Positions 12,901 through 22,043 of a stretch of DNA of 64,000 nucleotides are shown piece after piece (positions within the stretch are counted from its first letter, which is position 1; the number at the start of each line of letters is the position of its first letter). The notes beneath the pieces were generated by a model. The model did not search any database and was not told the origin of the DNA. It saw only the letters and a list, made by a program, of their open reading frames with translations. The stretch spans positions 7,607,703-7,671,702 of the forward strand of contig CM024183.1 in NCBI GenBank assembly GCA_013433145.1, read 5' to 3'. The translations under genes and the position numbers were made by a program. This DNA is from Ascaris suum (lineage: Eukaryota; Nematoda; Chromadorea; Rhabditida; Ascarididae).

Positions 12901-14762
12901 ATGCGTGTTGGTTATGTTCTGCTCGGACGAAACGGTTACGCATTAAGTTTAGCATGGGTGACATTCGCGTGTGCGACCGGATACGGAGGTAGAGTTTAAT
13001 TATGAAAATCAGTTCATTGCATTTGTCCGCTCAAGCATTAATTTGAGTTATAATAATTTAATCGATCTTTGATTTATGCTTTCGGTGGTTATATGTACAC
13101 TTTTGTTCATCAATGTTTGTCAGGAAAATAGAGACTAAGGGAACCTCAAATGTATCGTATACGCCAAAGAGGATGGGATAATTTTTCTGGCATCTCAAGT
13201 AAGGCACAACACTCCAAGTTTATGCGTAAATATGCGCACCTATACTGATGGAATTTGAATCTTAGAATTGAAATGAATCCGTTGCGTTCTGCAAATCTGT
13301 TTTTATATCTATGTTCATTCCAGTATGGCTTATTCATTTCTAAAGCGCTTAACTCGCATGAAGAAAGAAAATTTCTGATTTTTTGATACGTCGATAGCAT
13401 ATAAGTATGCATTTTCATTTCTAAGCTGTCAGCAGCGAAATTGGTCATATTGTCCAACAAATATTATAAATCTAACAGTGATTCATTGCTTCAAAATCTA
13501 ATTTATGATGGTCGTGTCTGTTTGTCTGCCGACCATCATCTCGCATACAGACACGCTTGTCTCTCATTACTTTTACATATTTGCAAAACACAGCTAAATT
13601 TGTCTGTGTCATGAGAATCGTTCAGTTATCTGATTGTTCTCGTCGACAGTATTTGCATATTTGAACATTCACTTGAAGGCTTTCATCACCTTTATTCACT
13701 TCGATATATCCCTCTTAGCATATGAATAATTCTTAGGGGTTTTTAAAGAAAGACGACGAATGCGATTTGAATTTAAGGTCCAATAAATTCGTTGTTGAGT
13801 TGGCGTGCATGGATACCGTTGAGTCGAATAACGTTCTGCGCATATCTTATTCATCCAATTCTACTCCAGATCTACAATTTCAGTCGACCACATCCTTTTC
13901 ATTTCACTACTGTCTATCAGATGGTAAATTTCAATGAATTTTTGCATTCAACTTGCGTACAATATCGTAGCTCTGTCGAAAAAAATTTTTAATGGGGAGG
14001 GGAGGAAGGGGTAGAGGTGACGGTGTCTCATGACTCGTTCATTTTCATGAAAATATGATATAGGAGTTGAGAGGGACGAATAATACTGTTGAGTAAATTT
14101 TTTGGGCACTCCTACCACTTTGTCATTGAGGTGGGCGCATCCTTTGTCCACTTTGGCAAAATCCATAAAGGAAACAACTTCACTAACTAAAATTTTCTTT
14201 GCGGAAAGTCGAATTGCTACATTGGGAATTTGTTGAAATTTTTCAAGCGATAAAATATTGCGTCGTTCTTTAGTCTGAAGAATGTTCGCTGATAATTTGC
14301 GTTTTCTGTACTGTTGCTGCGTTGAATTCTCCAGATCCTGGCTTATTAACTAAGCTATCCATTGTTTTCTCCTTAGTTTTCACTCGCAAAAGTTAAACAA
14401 TTTTTGAGTCTCTAGTGAAAAAGATTCGTTTAAAAAGTCGCTTGCTATGGTATTACTTTAAAAAGTGATAATTCGAGTTAAAATTTCAGTTATACTTGTT
14501 TGCGGTCGCTATTGTCATGGCCTACTTCACTGGTTTCTTCCTTAGTCTCGCTTTCGAAGTACCTGTTTCGATAATTGAAGTGCTTGCCGTCAATAAAATA
14601 ATGGCGAAATTGCGCCGACGAAAACCGAAGAAGATGATACCTAAGGAAGATGACTTAACGTTACCGGAAAATCGTGTTGAAGTGAAGCTGACCATCGGAG
14701 AAACAAGTGAAAAGCACCCATTGGATCTCGAACGTCAACAGAATGGCAACTGCGAAAGTTGA
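1..14762 (+). CDS. NRF-6-like multipass acyltransferase (NRF domain + acyltransferase-3), 5' end outside window
   Basis: Thirteen exons (633-775, 2285-2402, 5006-5157, 5434-5607, 6736-6832, 7503-7616, 8445-8607, 9113-9192, 10036-10158, 11444-11573, 12802-12988, 13778-13923, 14490-14762) join with matching phases at every junction into 632 residues plus stop; 3-25 may be a further exon. Residues about 1-87 are the end of the cysteine-containing NRF domain (GLCTPDSC motif). A first membrane segment follows at about 98-117. The acyltransferase-3 domain runs about 165-565, with family motifs CLHGTRVLSMFW...GH (Arg173 and His184 are the conserved pair), APLAVDSFFYLSG, YCRKSWWTN, CMGWTWYLANDMQFHFF and PLSRITFCAYLIHP. 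The tail (about 575-632) is hydrophilic and basic then acidic, so probably cytoplasmic. Family knowledge: C. elegans NRF-6/NDG-4 act in gut and hypodermis in lipid or drug uptake; the substrate is unknown. Which of the many nematode paralogues this is cannot be told, and no start codon is in the window. Confidence 0.93.
633..775 (+). CDS. NRF-6-like exon, end of NRF domain
   Basis: It follows an ATTCCAG acceptor and ends before GTTAGT. It encodes an acidic stretch (NEEDDDNKC) and then LLNYGLCTPDSC, the hallmark of the NRF extracellular domain. It enters with one base and leaves with one base of a split codon. Confidence 0.85.
2285..2402 (+). CDS. NRF-6-like exon, NRF domain to first membrane segment
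   Basis: TTTGCAG acceptor, GTATGT donor. It encodes CNVDIVCRNDLPESQ, a two-cysteine motif expected at the end of the extracellular NRF domain. Phases 1 in and 2 out agree with the neighbours. Confidence 0.85.
5006..5157 (+). CDS. NRF-6-like exon, first transmembrane helix
   Basis: TTTACAG acceptor and GTTGGT donor. It codes for a hydrophobic helix (FFLIFIVILMTFSTL) between hydrophilic flanks, as expected between the NRF domain and the acyltransferase core. It has no long ATG frame and is recognised by phase and position. Confidence 0.8.
5434..5607 (+). CDS. NRF-6-like exon with acyltransferase-3 signature
   Basis: ATTATAG acceptor. The exon carries CLHGTRVLSMFWIILGHTY, the most conserved block of the family, with the Arg and His thought to be essential in acyltransferase-3 proteins. 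I place the donor at 5608 (GTTGGT), because ending at 5603 would put the next exon out of frame. Confidence 0.95.
5924..5953 (+). repeat. 30-base G-run in intron
   Basis: There are twenty-nine Gs interrupted by one A at 5931. It is inside intron 5608-6735. Open frames across it are artefacts (polyglycine). Confidence 0.95.
6626..6654. repeat. (TTTA)n microsatellite in intron
   Basis: About seven TTTA units lie just upstream of the 6736 exon, inside the intron 5608-6735. Confidence 0.9.
6736..6832 (+). CDS. NRF-6-like exon (NLLPTMIAFPQKF...)
   Basis: CTTTCAG acceptor and GTAATG donor. It encodes LNLIIVQAPLAVDSFFYL, the conserved second membrane region of the domain. Confidence 0.92.
7503..7616 (+). 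CDS. NRF-6-like exon (SGMLTSYLFM...)
   Basis: ATTTTAG acceptor and GTATGT donor. It completes the Ser codon of YLSGM and ends in FYIHRYIR, the usual basic end of a cytoplasmic loop before the LTP motif. Confidence 0.92.
8445..8607 (+). CDS. NRF-6-like exon (LTPIYIV...YCRKSWWTN)
   Basis: TTTAAAG acceptor and GTAATA donor. It encodes LTPIYIV, GPFW and YCRKSWWTNLIYMNNF, all strongly conserved in the family. Confidence 0.95.
9113..9192 (+). CDS. NRF-6-like exon (CMGWTWYLANDMQ)
   Basis: ATTTCAG acceptor and GTAAGC donor. CMGWTWYLANDMQFHFFAP is a diagnostic block of NRF-6-type proteins and directly continues the preceding exon. Confidence 0.96.
9947..9976. repeat. (TA)n microsatellite, 30 bp
   Basis: Alternating TA, 60 bases upstream of the 10036 exon within the intron. 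Confidence 0.95.
10036..10158 (+). CDS. NRF-6-like exon, membrane helix
   Basis: ATTTCAG acceptor and GTATCT donor. It encodes a long hydrophobic helix beginning SGILGIAACIAVIVAS and the loop NDYPPAPLLTAHLQ. Confidence 0.9.
10725..11090. repeat. GC-elevated island in intron, probable old repeat insertion
   Basis: This stretch is clearly richer in G+C than the rest of intron 10159-11443 and has stops in all frames I read. Its texture (CACCACCGTCGGAGCTC and similar) is unlike the surrounding AT-rich intron. I read it as an inserted repeat but cannot assign a family and saw no second copy in the window. Confidence 0.4.
11444..11573 (+). CDS. NRF-6-like exon (YVKPYIRCTPYIVGM)
   Basis: ATTTTAG acceptor and GTTCAG donor. 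VYVKPYIRCTPYIVGMIVGF matches the conserved KP..R..PY..G motif that precedes a membrane helix. Confidence 0.94.
12802..12988 (+). CDS. NRF-6-like exon, two membrane helices
   Basis: TATTCAG acceptor and GTAGAG donor. It encodes WKIALGWTISIIFG, then GRNGYALSLAWVTFACATGY, typical late helices of the domain. Confidence 0.94.
13505..13555. repeat. overlapping inverted repeats in intron
   Basis: ATGATGGTCG (13505-13514) pairs with CGACCATCAT (13530-13539). Overlapping it, CGTGTCTG (13513-13520) pairs with CAGACACG (13548-13555). The two hairpins are mutually exclusive. They lie within intron 12989-13777. Confidence 0.8.
13778..13923 (+). CDS. NRF-6-like exon (LSWRAWIPLSRITFCAYLIHP)
   Basis: TTTAAG acceptor and GTAAAT donor. 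It carries LSWRAWIPLSR...CAYLIHP, the last strongly conserved acyltransferase block, with the conserved HP pair. Confidence 0.95.
14490..14762 (+). CDS. NRF-6-like terminal exon
   Basis: ATTTCAG acceptor. The exon starts with the final membrane helix (FAVAIVMAYFTGFFLSLAFE) followed by EVPVSIIE, then a basic stretch (KLRRRKPKK) and an acidic tail ending NGNCES and TGA. AATAAA hexamers at 15421 and 15431 could serve polyadenylation but lie 0.65 kb downstream. Confidence 0.95.
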   Translation, partial: LYLFAVAIVMAYFTGFFLSLAFEVPVSIIEVLAVNKIMAKLRRRKPKKMIPKEDDLTLPENRVEVKLTIGETSEKHPLDLERQQNGNCES

Positions 14763-14849
14763 ATCATCATCATGAAACAAAGTGTATTGTAAACAAAGTC
14801 TTTTCGAAATTGGAATACATTAGCACGTTGAGGAGAGGATAGGAAGGAA

Positions 14850-14867
14850 GGGGGGGGGGGGGGGGGG
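14850..14867 (+). repeat. 18-base G-run downstream of the acyltransferase gene
   Basis: Uninterrupted Gs about 90 bases after the stop codon, in a purine-rich context (GGAAGGAAG before it). Confidence 0.95.
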
Positions 14868-14955
14868 AAGAAGACTTCCTTCTTGACCGACATAAATTTT
14901 TTGGGCTTTAATCGATTTTTGAGTAGACATTATTGGTTTTTCGCATTAGCTAATA

Positions 14956-15053
14956 GGTTTACATTCGTTTTTTTCCACTCGGTTTTAAACATATCCATTC
15001 CATCCCCAGCCCCCCCCCCCTCTCCGCCCCACTTCTGTGCTTCTGTGCAATGT
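14956..15053. repeat. direct repeat, copy 1 (C-rich unit)
   Basis: About 98 bases containing ACATTCGTTTTTTTCC, TTTTAAACATATCC, a C-run and ACTTCTGTGC. The same order of blocks recurs at 15185-15275 with moderate divergence. Confidence 0.8.
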
Positions 15054-15184
15054 GTGCCGGTGATAGCCTCCTGTTTTGCTTCATAAGGAATTGATGTAAT
15101 GGGTTTAAACCTGCAATGAACCCCACCGCCTGATTGGCAAATGCTATCCAAAAGGAGTGCAACCTTTTGATTTGCAAATCATTT

Positions 15185-15275
15185 AGTTACATTCGTTTTT
15201 TTCCTTCCAGTTTTAAACATATCCCTTCCATCCCCAATGTCCCCGTTCCCCCCCCCCTTTACTTCTGTGCAATGG
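15185..15275. repeat. direct repeat, copy 2 (C-rich unit)
   Basis: Second copy of the unit at 14956-15053. It differs by substitutions and by loss of a short duplicated TTCTGTG. Confidence 0.8.
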
Positions 15276-15467
15276 GCGTCTGTTGATTTCGTATGCTCAA
15301 GAATTTAGAAAAAAAAAACTGAGGAAATTAAAGCTGAGCAGCTGACAGTGAATTTTTTTGTTTATATTCAATCTTGTAAAGCTTATTGAAGGTGAAGGAT
15401 AGCAAGGCAGTATAAATAACAATAAATGCTAATAAAATAAATGAAAACATGAAAAAAGACTGAGATT

Positions 15468-15469
<2 letters not shown>

Positions 15470-15549
<80 letters not shown>
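15470..15549. repeat. (TA)n microsatellite, 80 bp
   Basis: Perfect alternating TA. The flank 15550-16225 is AT-rich and shows no gene I can support. Confidence 0.97.
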
Positions 15550-15554
<5 letters not shown>

Positions 15555-16225
15555 ATGTTCATGTAAAGTTTGGCAGTGAACGTTGTTGAATTGCGTTAGA
15601 ATGATGACGATGAGTTAAAAATGATAAGCTAATTGAGAGAAAAATGGTGTAATTGCTTTGCAAGTAACACTTCCATGTGGTCAATTTTAATCTATGCGAT
15701 ATATATTGTTCCAATTTGAAGAAAATGCTGCAACATCAGTATAGGCACTGCTATCTATCGAGGAACTTGAAAAAGTAAAAAAACGCCTTTCGTTGCAATA
15801 TTAAAAGATAGATAGATACACATTGAAGTCACTCCCTAATCAATAGAGACAATCTCATATTTGCAAACTATTCTTTGCTGAGCACTTGAACGCAATATTT
15901 TATTGTCGACCTTTATATTGATTTTTATTTGTGATGGTTTTTTCTTCACTTATTATTTTAAGCAGTTTTTCTTCATTAAAAAAAAAAAATGTGAACGCAT
16001 TCGTTGTTTATGGCTTCTTGAAATGGGGATTTAATTTGTACGCTAAATAAATGAAAAGAAATCAAAGCAATATTTTATATCAAATGATTTAATTGCTCCA
16101 ATTATTCGTGTAATATATTCTCAATAAACAATAAATCAGCGTTCAATTTCGAAGTTGTAAAGAAGTTGCTTTCTCTTGACTATAGGTAGAATCCAGTACT
16201 CACTACAGCACGAGTTATCAAATGA

Positions 16226-17660
16226 AGTGTCACTGCTGTGCCTCACGATTTATCAAAGAGCTTCGATGCCAGAACTCTTACGGTAAAGGTCACTCGAAGG
16301 CTCGATGCGTATGACATTCACTAATATGCTCGGGTAGTTTGTCCATCAACTTCAAAAAAGGCTCAATAACATTAAAAAATTTCCATTTGGAAAGGCATAT
16401 ATGACCATCTTGGCCCCGCATTATTTAGTCAATCGGTCAGGTCGGGGGAATGAAACATTTATAAGAGATTCACAGGTGTGTCCGATTCGTTTAGCATATA
16501 TATTTATTATTGGCTATGTTTTATTGTCGGTTCGTGAAACTAGCCACTTTGACCGTGTAGATTCTAAAGTGCTTATATCTTTTGAGTTTTTCTGATGAAA
16601 TATTATTTGGTTTTTCGTATGGTCGTTTTTTTGTACTCATGAAAATTAATTCATTTTCACTTTGTGCAATTCAATTTATTTCTTCGCACTGATTCCTTTA
16701 TATCGTTTGCGATTTTTGTGATCGAAATCGATTTGCCAAAACGTTTCAATTTTTGAAGGTTTTTGAGCGAAATAGTCGACTGAAATGCTTGAAATTCTTC
16801 GAAAAGGCGAACTGAACTGCTCGAACTAATAGCCGATTTTTGGGAATAATAAATTCAACCGCTTAAATGCATGATGGATGCTGGTGAAAAAAATTTAGTT
16901 AGTCTATTTATACATCGATTGAAATAAGGATGGCATATGGCCGATGCTCTATTTCACTCTATAGTGCTTCCAGCGCTCATGAACATTGGAAGCTTTCAGC
17001 AGAAAAACTCATTTCTCTGTAGTTCGAATAGAATGAAATAAAAATAGAGAATATTTCAGCGTCACTATGGTGCAATGGAAATAAATACAATTTAAAGAGC
17101 AAAATTGGGATAACGATATGGATATGACTGAAGAGGAATCTGCACCTAGCCCCAAGTTTAATTAGCTGGTAAGAATTGAATATGGCCTATTTCGAATATG
17201 ATAAGCTAATATTGAATATTGAGTATGATCTATCGCTTGATACTGAATGTAAATTATATGCCACCTGGTAATCTAAGAAAGTCCTCTCGATATCGGAAAT
17301 CCAGGAAGTGCCGTTCTTCTTTTATTTCCCTTCTAACCTCCCAATTTTTAAGAGCTCTACTCACTAGAAAAGTGCATGTGTATGCAGATGACTTAACGCT
17401 CATTTATTCAAAAGCTACTGAGAAGGAGCCACTGTTTAAAGGATCGAGAATAATAATATGAAGGTAGCGAATAGATTCTTTGAATCGTACGGCAAGCAAT
17501 GCAGCTCTTAAAAGGCGACAAATAACCAATACAGAACTCGTCAGCAGATTGGGAAAAATGCTGCCAAAAAAATGACTTACTTTCGATAATTGCAAGCTAG
17601 CTATACAATCAACCAAGAGAGACATTGGGCTGCTACTTGAGGTAACACTAATCAACAGGC
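16226..17660 (+). mobile_element. degenerate LINE reverse transcriptase (Jockey/CR1-like), split core
   Basis: At 16226-16324 a frame reads PHDLSKSFDARTL...RLDAYDI, matching RT motif A (DLSKAFD). At 17301-17370 a second frame reads QEVPFFFYFPSNLPIFKSST, a decayed motif B (PQGSVLSPFLF..NDLP). After a one-base shift, 17365-17410 reads KVHVYADDLTLIYSK, the catalytic motif C. Around 17590-17640, KLAIQSTKRDIGLLL matches the region after the core (..RDLGVLL). Stops and frameshifts show it is dead. Motifs A and C are about 1.1 kb apart instead of the usual 0.3-0.4 kb, so there is an insertion of several hundred bases, or two fragments from separate copies. The clade is inferred from motif wording only. 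Confidence 0.72.
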
Positions 17661-17700
17661 TTCAAAGATTGCTCCTGAATACCATATTATTTAAACTTGA

Positions 17701-20137
17701 CACTTGGTATTATCAGATAGAATGACTAGACTGATCTAGAGAGTCGAGTTTCACGTCGAAATTAGAATTTTCAACACTAAAATCTCCAGCATAAATCATA
17801 GCGTTAAAAAAAATTTGATATCGTATTGCAAAGATTGCTTTTGATCAACGAATAATCACAGTTGTAAATTACACATAATATGATATATTATCGTTTCAAA
17901 TAAGGTGTTGAAAATATAATATCTTTATATATTTTTAAGAACATTACATTTAATAAGTATCTAAGCAACGATGAATATCGCTACCAACTGTTGAACTTAA
18001 TCCGAAAAGAAAAAGAAATGAATGATAGCCATATTATTATTATTTAATAATCAAAGCACTCAGAAAAAAAAAAGAATGCGAGAAAGTCCCCAATTATTGA
18101 GCACTCTTTTAGAATTTGTTGACTGAACGGGTAGGGAGTGAAGGGAGACATGTTGATCATGAATCTTTTTTTTTCGTACAATTAATTACACTCTTCCCTC
18201 ATTTTTTTTTTCATCACACAACACCACCATGTTTCGCTCATTTATTCTGATCTCTCATTTAAGGGTATTCACTCGTAAAGAATTAGCAAATGAATATACT
18301 GAAATCTGCAGATGCTCCTAACGAATATTCGTCTATATATACGATGAATTTCATTTGCTTTGCGATTATTCTTTTATTTGGACGCAAAATTTAATAAGCA
18401 CCCCCCTAAACAATATTGAAATTGCGCGCACCATAGAAGAAGCAAAGACATTTTTCTGTAATAATATAAAATGCGCTGCAATTGATCTGATCTTCAACGA
18501 AATTTTAATCGTTCGTTATTATTTGCGCTAGTTTCTCTCATATCTTTGCAGCTATATTGACAATTAACATGCATTTAACGTGAGGATTAACATGCAATTA
18601 ACGTGAGGTGTTTTTTTAATACAAATCGCACATTGGGGAAGGAAAACTCTACATTTTACAGAGATGTTAATGCATTTAGGCGAGGATTAAAGTGATCGAA
18701 AAAAATCCATCATGGATTTGAGCATATATGGTTTGGACAACGGATGAGTTTCTTTTTGATGTTGCAATCATTTCAAATACCATAATGCTTTTCGAACGTC
18801 AGTTATATATAAAATTATTGTGCACTATTGCAAGTATATTTTAGAAAATTTATATGCTTGTTATAAATTTTTTCTGATTATACTTGTACCTAAAATATAT
18901 TTTGGTATTTCTGAAATTAGAATTGGGTAACTTTGTAATACTTTTTCAATTTCAAGTTTAAACATTCGGCTCCGACGCGTTTTCATTCATTGACATTTGA
19001 AACCGACGAAGGATTTGTTTGAAAATATGCTGGTGAATTTTGATGTTTTAGATTTCCAGTAATATCACCTAGAGATGTCGGATTATTCTATGTTCATTGC
19101 TTTCTTTCTAATATTTCTCTAGTTTAAAATAAATGTTTTCTTTTATCTCATTTTAATTTTTTTATCTTCATGCGAATTAGTTTAGTGAGGAAAATGAGTT
19201 ATGCAAAATTCGTGGAAGTTTTTTGAAGTATTCGTCTTTTTTTTGCGATAAAAATCGTTAAGTGTCACGCAACGATAGCTTTCACATATTGCGCATATTT
19301 CCCACTAGTGCGTGGGTATAGTTGAAGAGAAAGAAATATTTGTTTGGTCGTTTCACTTTATGGCTCAAGTGAATTCTGCTTTGAAGCATCGGGCTTTTTA
19401 ATAACGGAGTTCTAGGCAATGAGACGCTTTAAACCTGTGTGAAAAGCAGAAATGATCGTATGAGATCGAATGCTGCATAGGCATTTATGTCTAGTTTTTA
19501 TTTATTGAGCAGTTTTTCCTGTTTTCAGCGCTGTAGGGCCATTGTCGCCAGATCTTTTCGTAATCTCTATCTCGTCTAGTATGGCAATCCAAAAACTGAT
19601 TGAAGAAGGCTGGAAATGTCTAAGATTTGATAGATGTGAACGATTGGGTCTGAAACGATAAAAAAAACAATGAAATATCAGGAAGCGCGACATTAAGTAG
19701 GTAATCCAGAGTTGGTAAAAGCACTGAACCGTTAGAAACGCTGGATAAGTCAGCGTTCACAGTCATCAGTGCCTGAACATTTGTGAGAATGTCGGGAAAA
19801 AGATATCATAACTGTGTAGAAAAGAAACGTTGCATTAAGGTTCTCCCAAAGCTCTCAGCACTGCCGAACATCTTCCTCAACGAAGAAGTTTGTGAGTGTT
19901 CAACTATGTTTTGTCCGTAATTTTTTCTTGAAAATTCTTGAAGAAGCCTTTGCTTCATTTTTGAGGGCCTACTGAAATAGATCAAGGAGAAGATTGCGGC
20001 AGAAACCCTGATTGGAGTGGTTCGCTGTTGAGATTTAGAATTGAAGGTGTATTAATGATTCGCTTGCTGTTGCAACGATCCATTACGTTGGATGAGCATC
20101 CCAGAGATGCATTTTTGAATTATGAGGGAATTATCCA
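17701..20137. other. no gene recognised
   Basis: AT-rich sequence. A short near-tandem repeat (TTAACATGCA..TTAACGTGAGG) occurs at about 18565-18610. Frames around 19980-20110 look protein-like but are broken, and may be the eroded 5' part of the retroelement that follows. Confidence 0.5.
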
Positions 20138-20620
20138 GTTATGATAAAGCAGAGGCTGCTAAACGTAGTTTTCTAAAACTCCTGAACAATGTGGGCATTG
20201 GCCGACGAATCGTCAATATACAAACTGATAGCTGACTTAGCCACTAAAATGGTATGCATTTTGAAGAAGAATATGTGGTGCTCAGCCTTCCAAAAGGCAG
20301 CAGCTACTGCAAAGAGGAAATGGCTTAATCATTTTATTTGGCTATGGTGATGGCAAATTTATCGGCGCAGTTAGTGATATGTTTGAATGCGATTAGGACG
20401 AATAGATGATTAAGAGTTGAATATAATAAAGGAACTTGATATGAGTTTTCCAAAAAGATTGAGTTATATTCTTCATAAATTACAATTGACATTCGCAGAT
20501 GATTTGAGGGCAACCGGAAGCAGTACAAAAACCATTACACTGATCAGCGCCATAGAGAAATTCAAGAGAAAATATCTTGATTTATGCAAAAGCTGGCGTA
20601 AATATTGGAACGTTTGGTAG
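20138..20620 (+). mobile_element. degenerate R2-type non-LTR reverse transcriptase fragment
   Basis: Three blocks in the expected order and spacing. At about 20140-20220 a frame reads YDKAEAAKRSFLKLLNNVGI, an eroded motif A and following helix. At about 20276-20310 VVLSLPKGSSYC resembles motif B (LPQGSSLSP). At 20480-20560 LTFADDLRATGSSTKTITLI matches the motif C region of R2-like RTs (MDDLKLYAKS...). The reading frame changes between blocks and stops are present, so this is a relic. Nematode R2-clade elements such as NeSL are the nearest known group; that placement is inference. It is different from the YADD element upstream. Confidence 0.6.
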
Positions 20621-20670
20621 CACTCGACGCAACTCTTTTCTACACGAAGCAACGCTATTTTTGCATGCGC
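20584..20670. repeat. 85-bp dispersed unit, copy 1 (MITE-like)
   Basis: It begins ATGCAAAA and ends TTTTTGCATGCGC, so the ends are an imperfect inverted repeat. It shares CGTTTGGTAGCACTCGA and CAACGCTATTTTTGCATGCG with the copy at 21960-22043, and overlaps the end of the R2-like frame. Confidence 0.8.
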
Positions 20671-21210
20671 TATAATCTCAATGCTATTTTGTTCAGTCGA
20701 TGCATTCAATAGTCAGTATAGTGTATATAAATATTGATCTATATAGGTCAATATTTTAACAGTGTTGACCTCAACATAGATGTTTTCGTTTATCGATAAT
20801 GTTTGATTAGTGGTATTTTCACGTTTACGTTGCACGACTGAACGATTGTGTTGTGTGAAGTATTGTGATATTTCTTTATAGTTTTGCAAATGTTTTCCCA
20901 AGTATATTTCGGACAAAGTATAGTGGTTAAGACTATCTCCATTTTGAAATCCTTAGTGGTTGCATTTTCTTTTTACTAAACTTTTCTAGTTTATAATTCC
21001 TTATTTTGATACTTAAATATATCTTTATATATCAATGTTCTCCACTTATTATAAGTCACGTTTTCAATTTAAGTTTCTTATGTTAGAATCATTCTAATAC
21101 ATTTGATTTAGTTCATTTATTTAACACCACATCTCATATTAGCTTTGAACAATAAACACACTTTATTTATTCCAGTACTTATTAAACTATTAACATATAA
21201 CATTCTAATT

Positions 21211-21381
<171 letters not shown>

Positions 21382-21959
21382 AAAGTTTGTTTAGCGGCGA
21401 TTTCATTACTTGCTGATATCATGCGACATTTTCTGCGAATTTATATTTACTAGCTAGCTATAAATTTGCTTACGTGGATCTTATTTGCGATTTTGTATAA
21501 AGCTATTTTGTAGTATAAAACTGGAAGAACGACAATAAAAGAGGACCAAATTGAAACTCTCAAACAACGGTCGTGGAAAAGAAAGAAGGAAAACGGATAG
21601 CAGTGACGAGGTAGGCTCCACATATTATGATTTTTATGTTCATTATACATTCATAACAGAGATTTTTTTTCTACACACTTGTAGGTTTCTTTTCTTATTT
21701 ATTCTCTTCTCAACACATACTTAAATTGTTTATCTTTATTGTCCTCTACTAAAAGGGTTATGCGTTTCGTTATGATGATGGCGGCGCATAACTCAGGTGC
21801 ACACGTTAACGGATAAGGCCGAAATGTGGTCACTTTTATTCGCATAGGCATTTTATTCTTGTCTTATTCCTGCATTGTTAACACCGGATATTAATGCTAT
21901 CTTTACACTTTAGGCTTCTTTCATCATCGTCTTTCTCTATAAAAACATAAAGAAACATT

Positions 21960-22043
21960 ATGCAAAAGCCGTAAATATTGGACCGTTTGGTAGCACTCGA
22001 TGCAACGCTTTGCTACACCAGGCAACGCTATTTTTGCATGCGC
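21960..22043. repeat. 85-bp dispersed unit, copy 2 (MITE-like)
   Basis: Same unit as 20584-20670 in the same orientation, about 85-90% alike by eye, with a 3-base deletion near the start (GCTGGCG versus GCCG). Confidence 0.8.

Noticed and set aside
14883..15177. Overlapping 67-73 codon frames on both strands with Pro/Gly runs
   Set aside because: Products of the C-runs in the duplicated downstream repeat.
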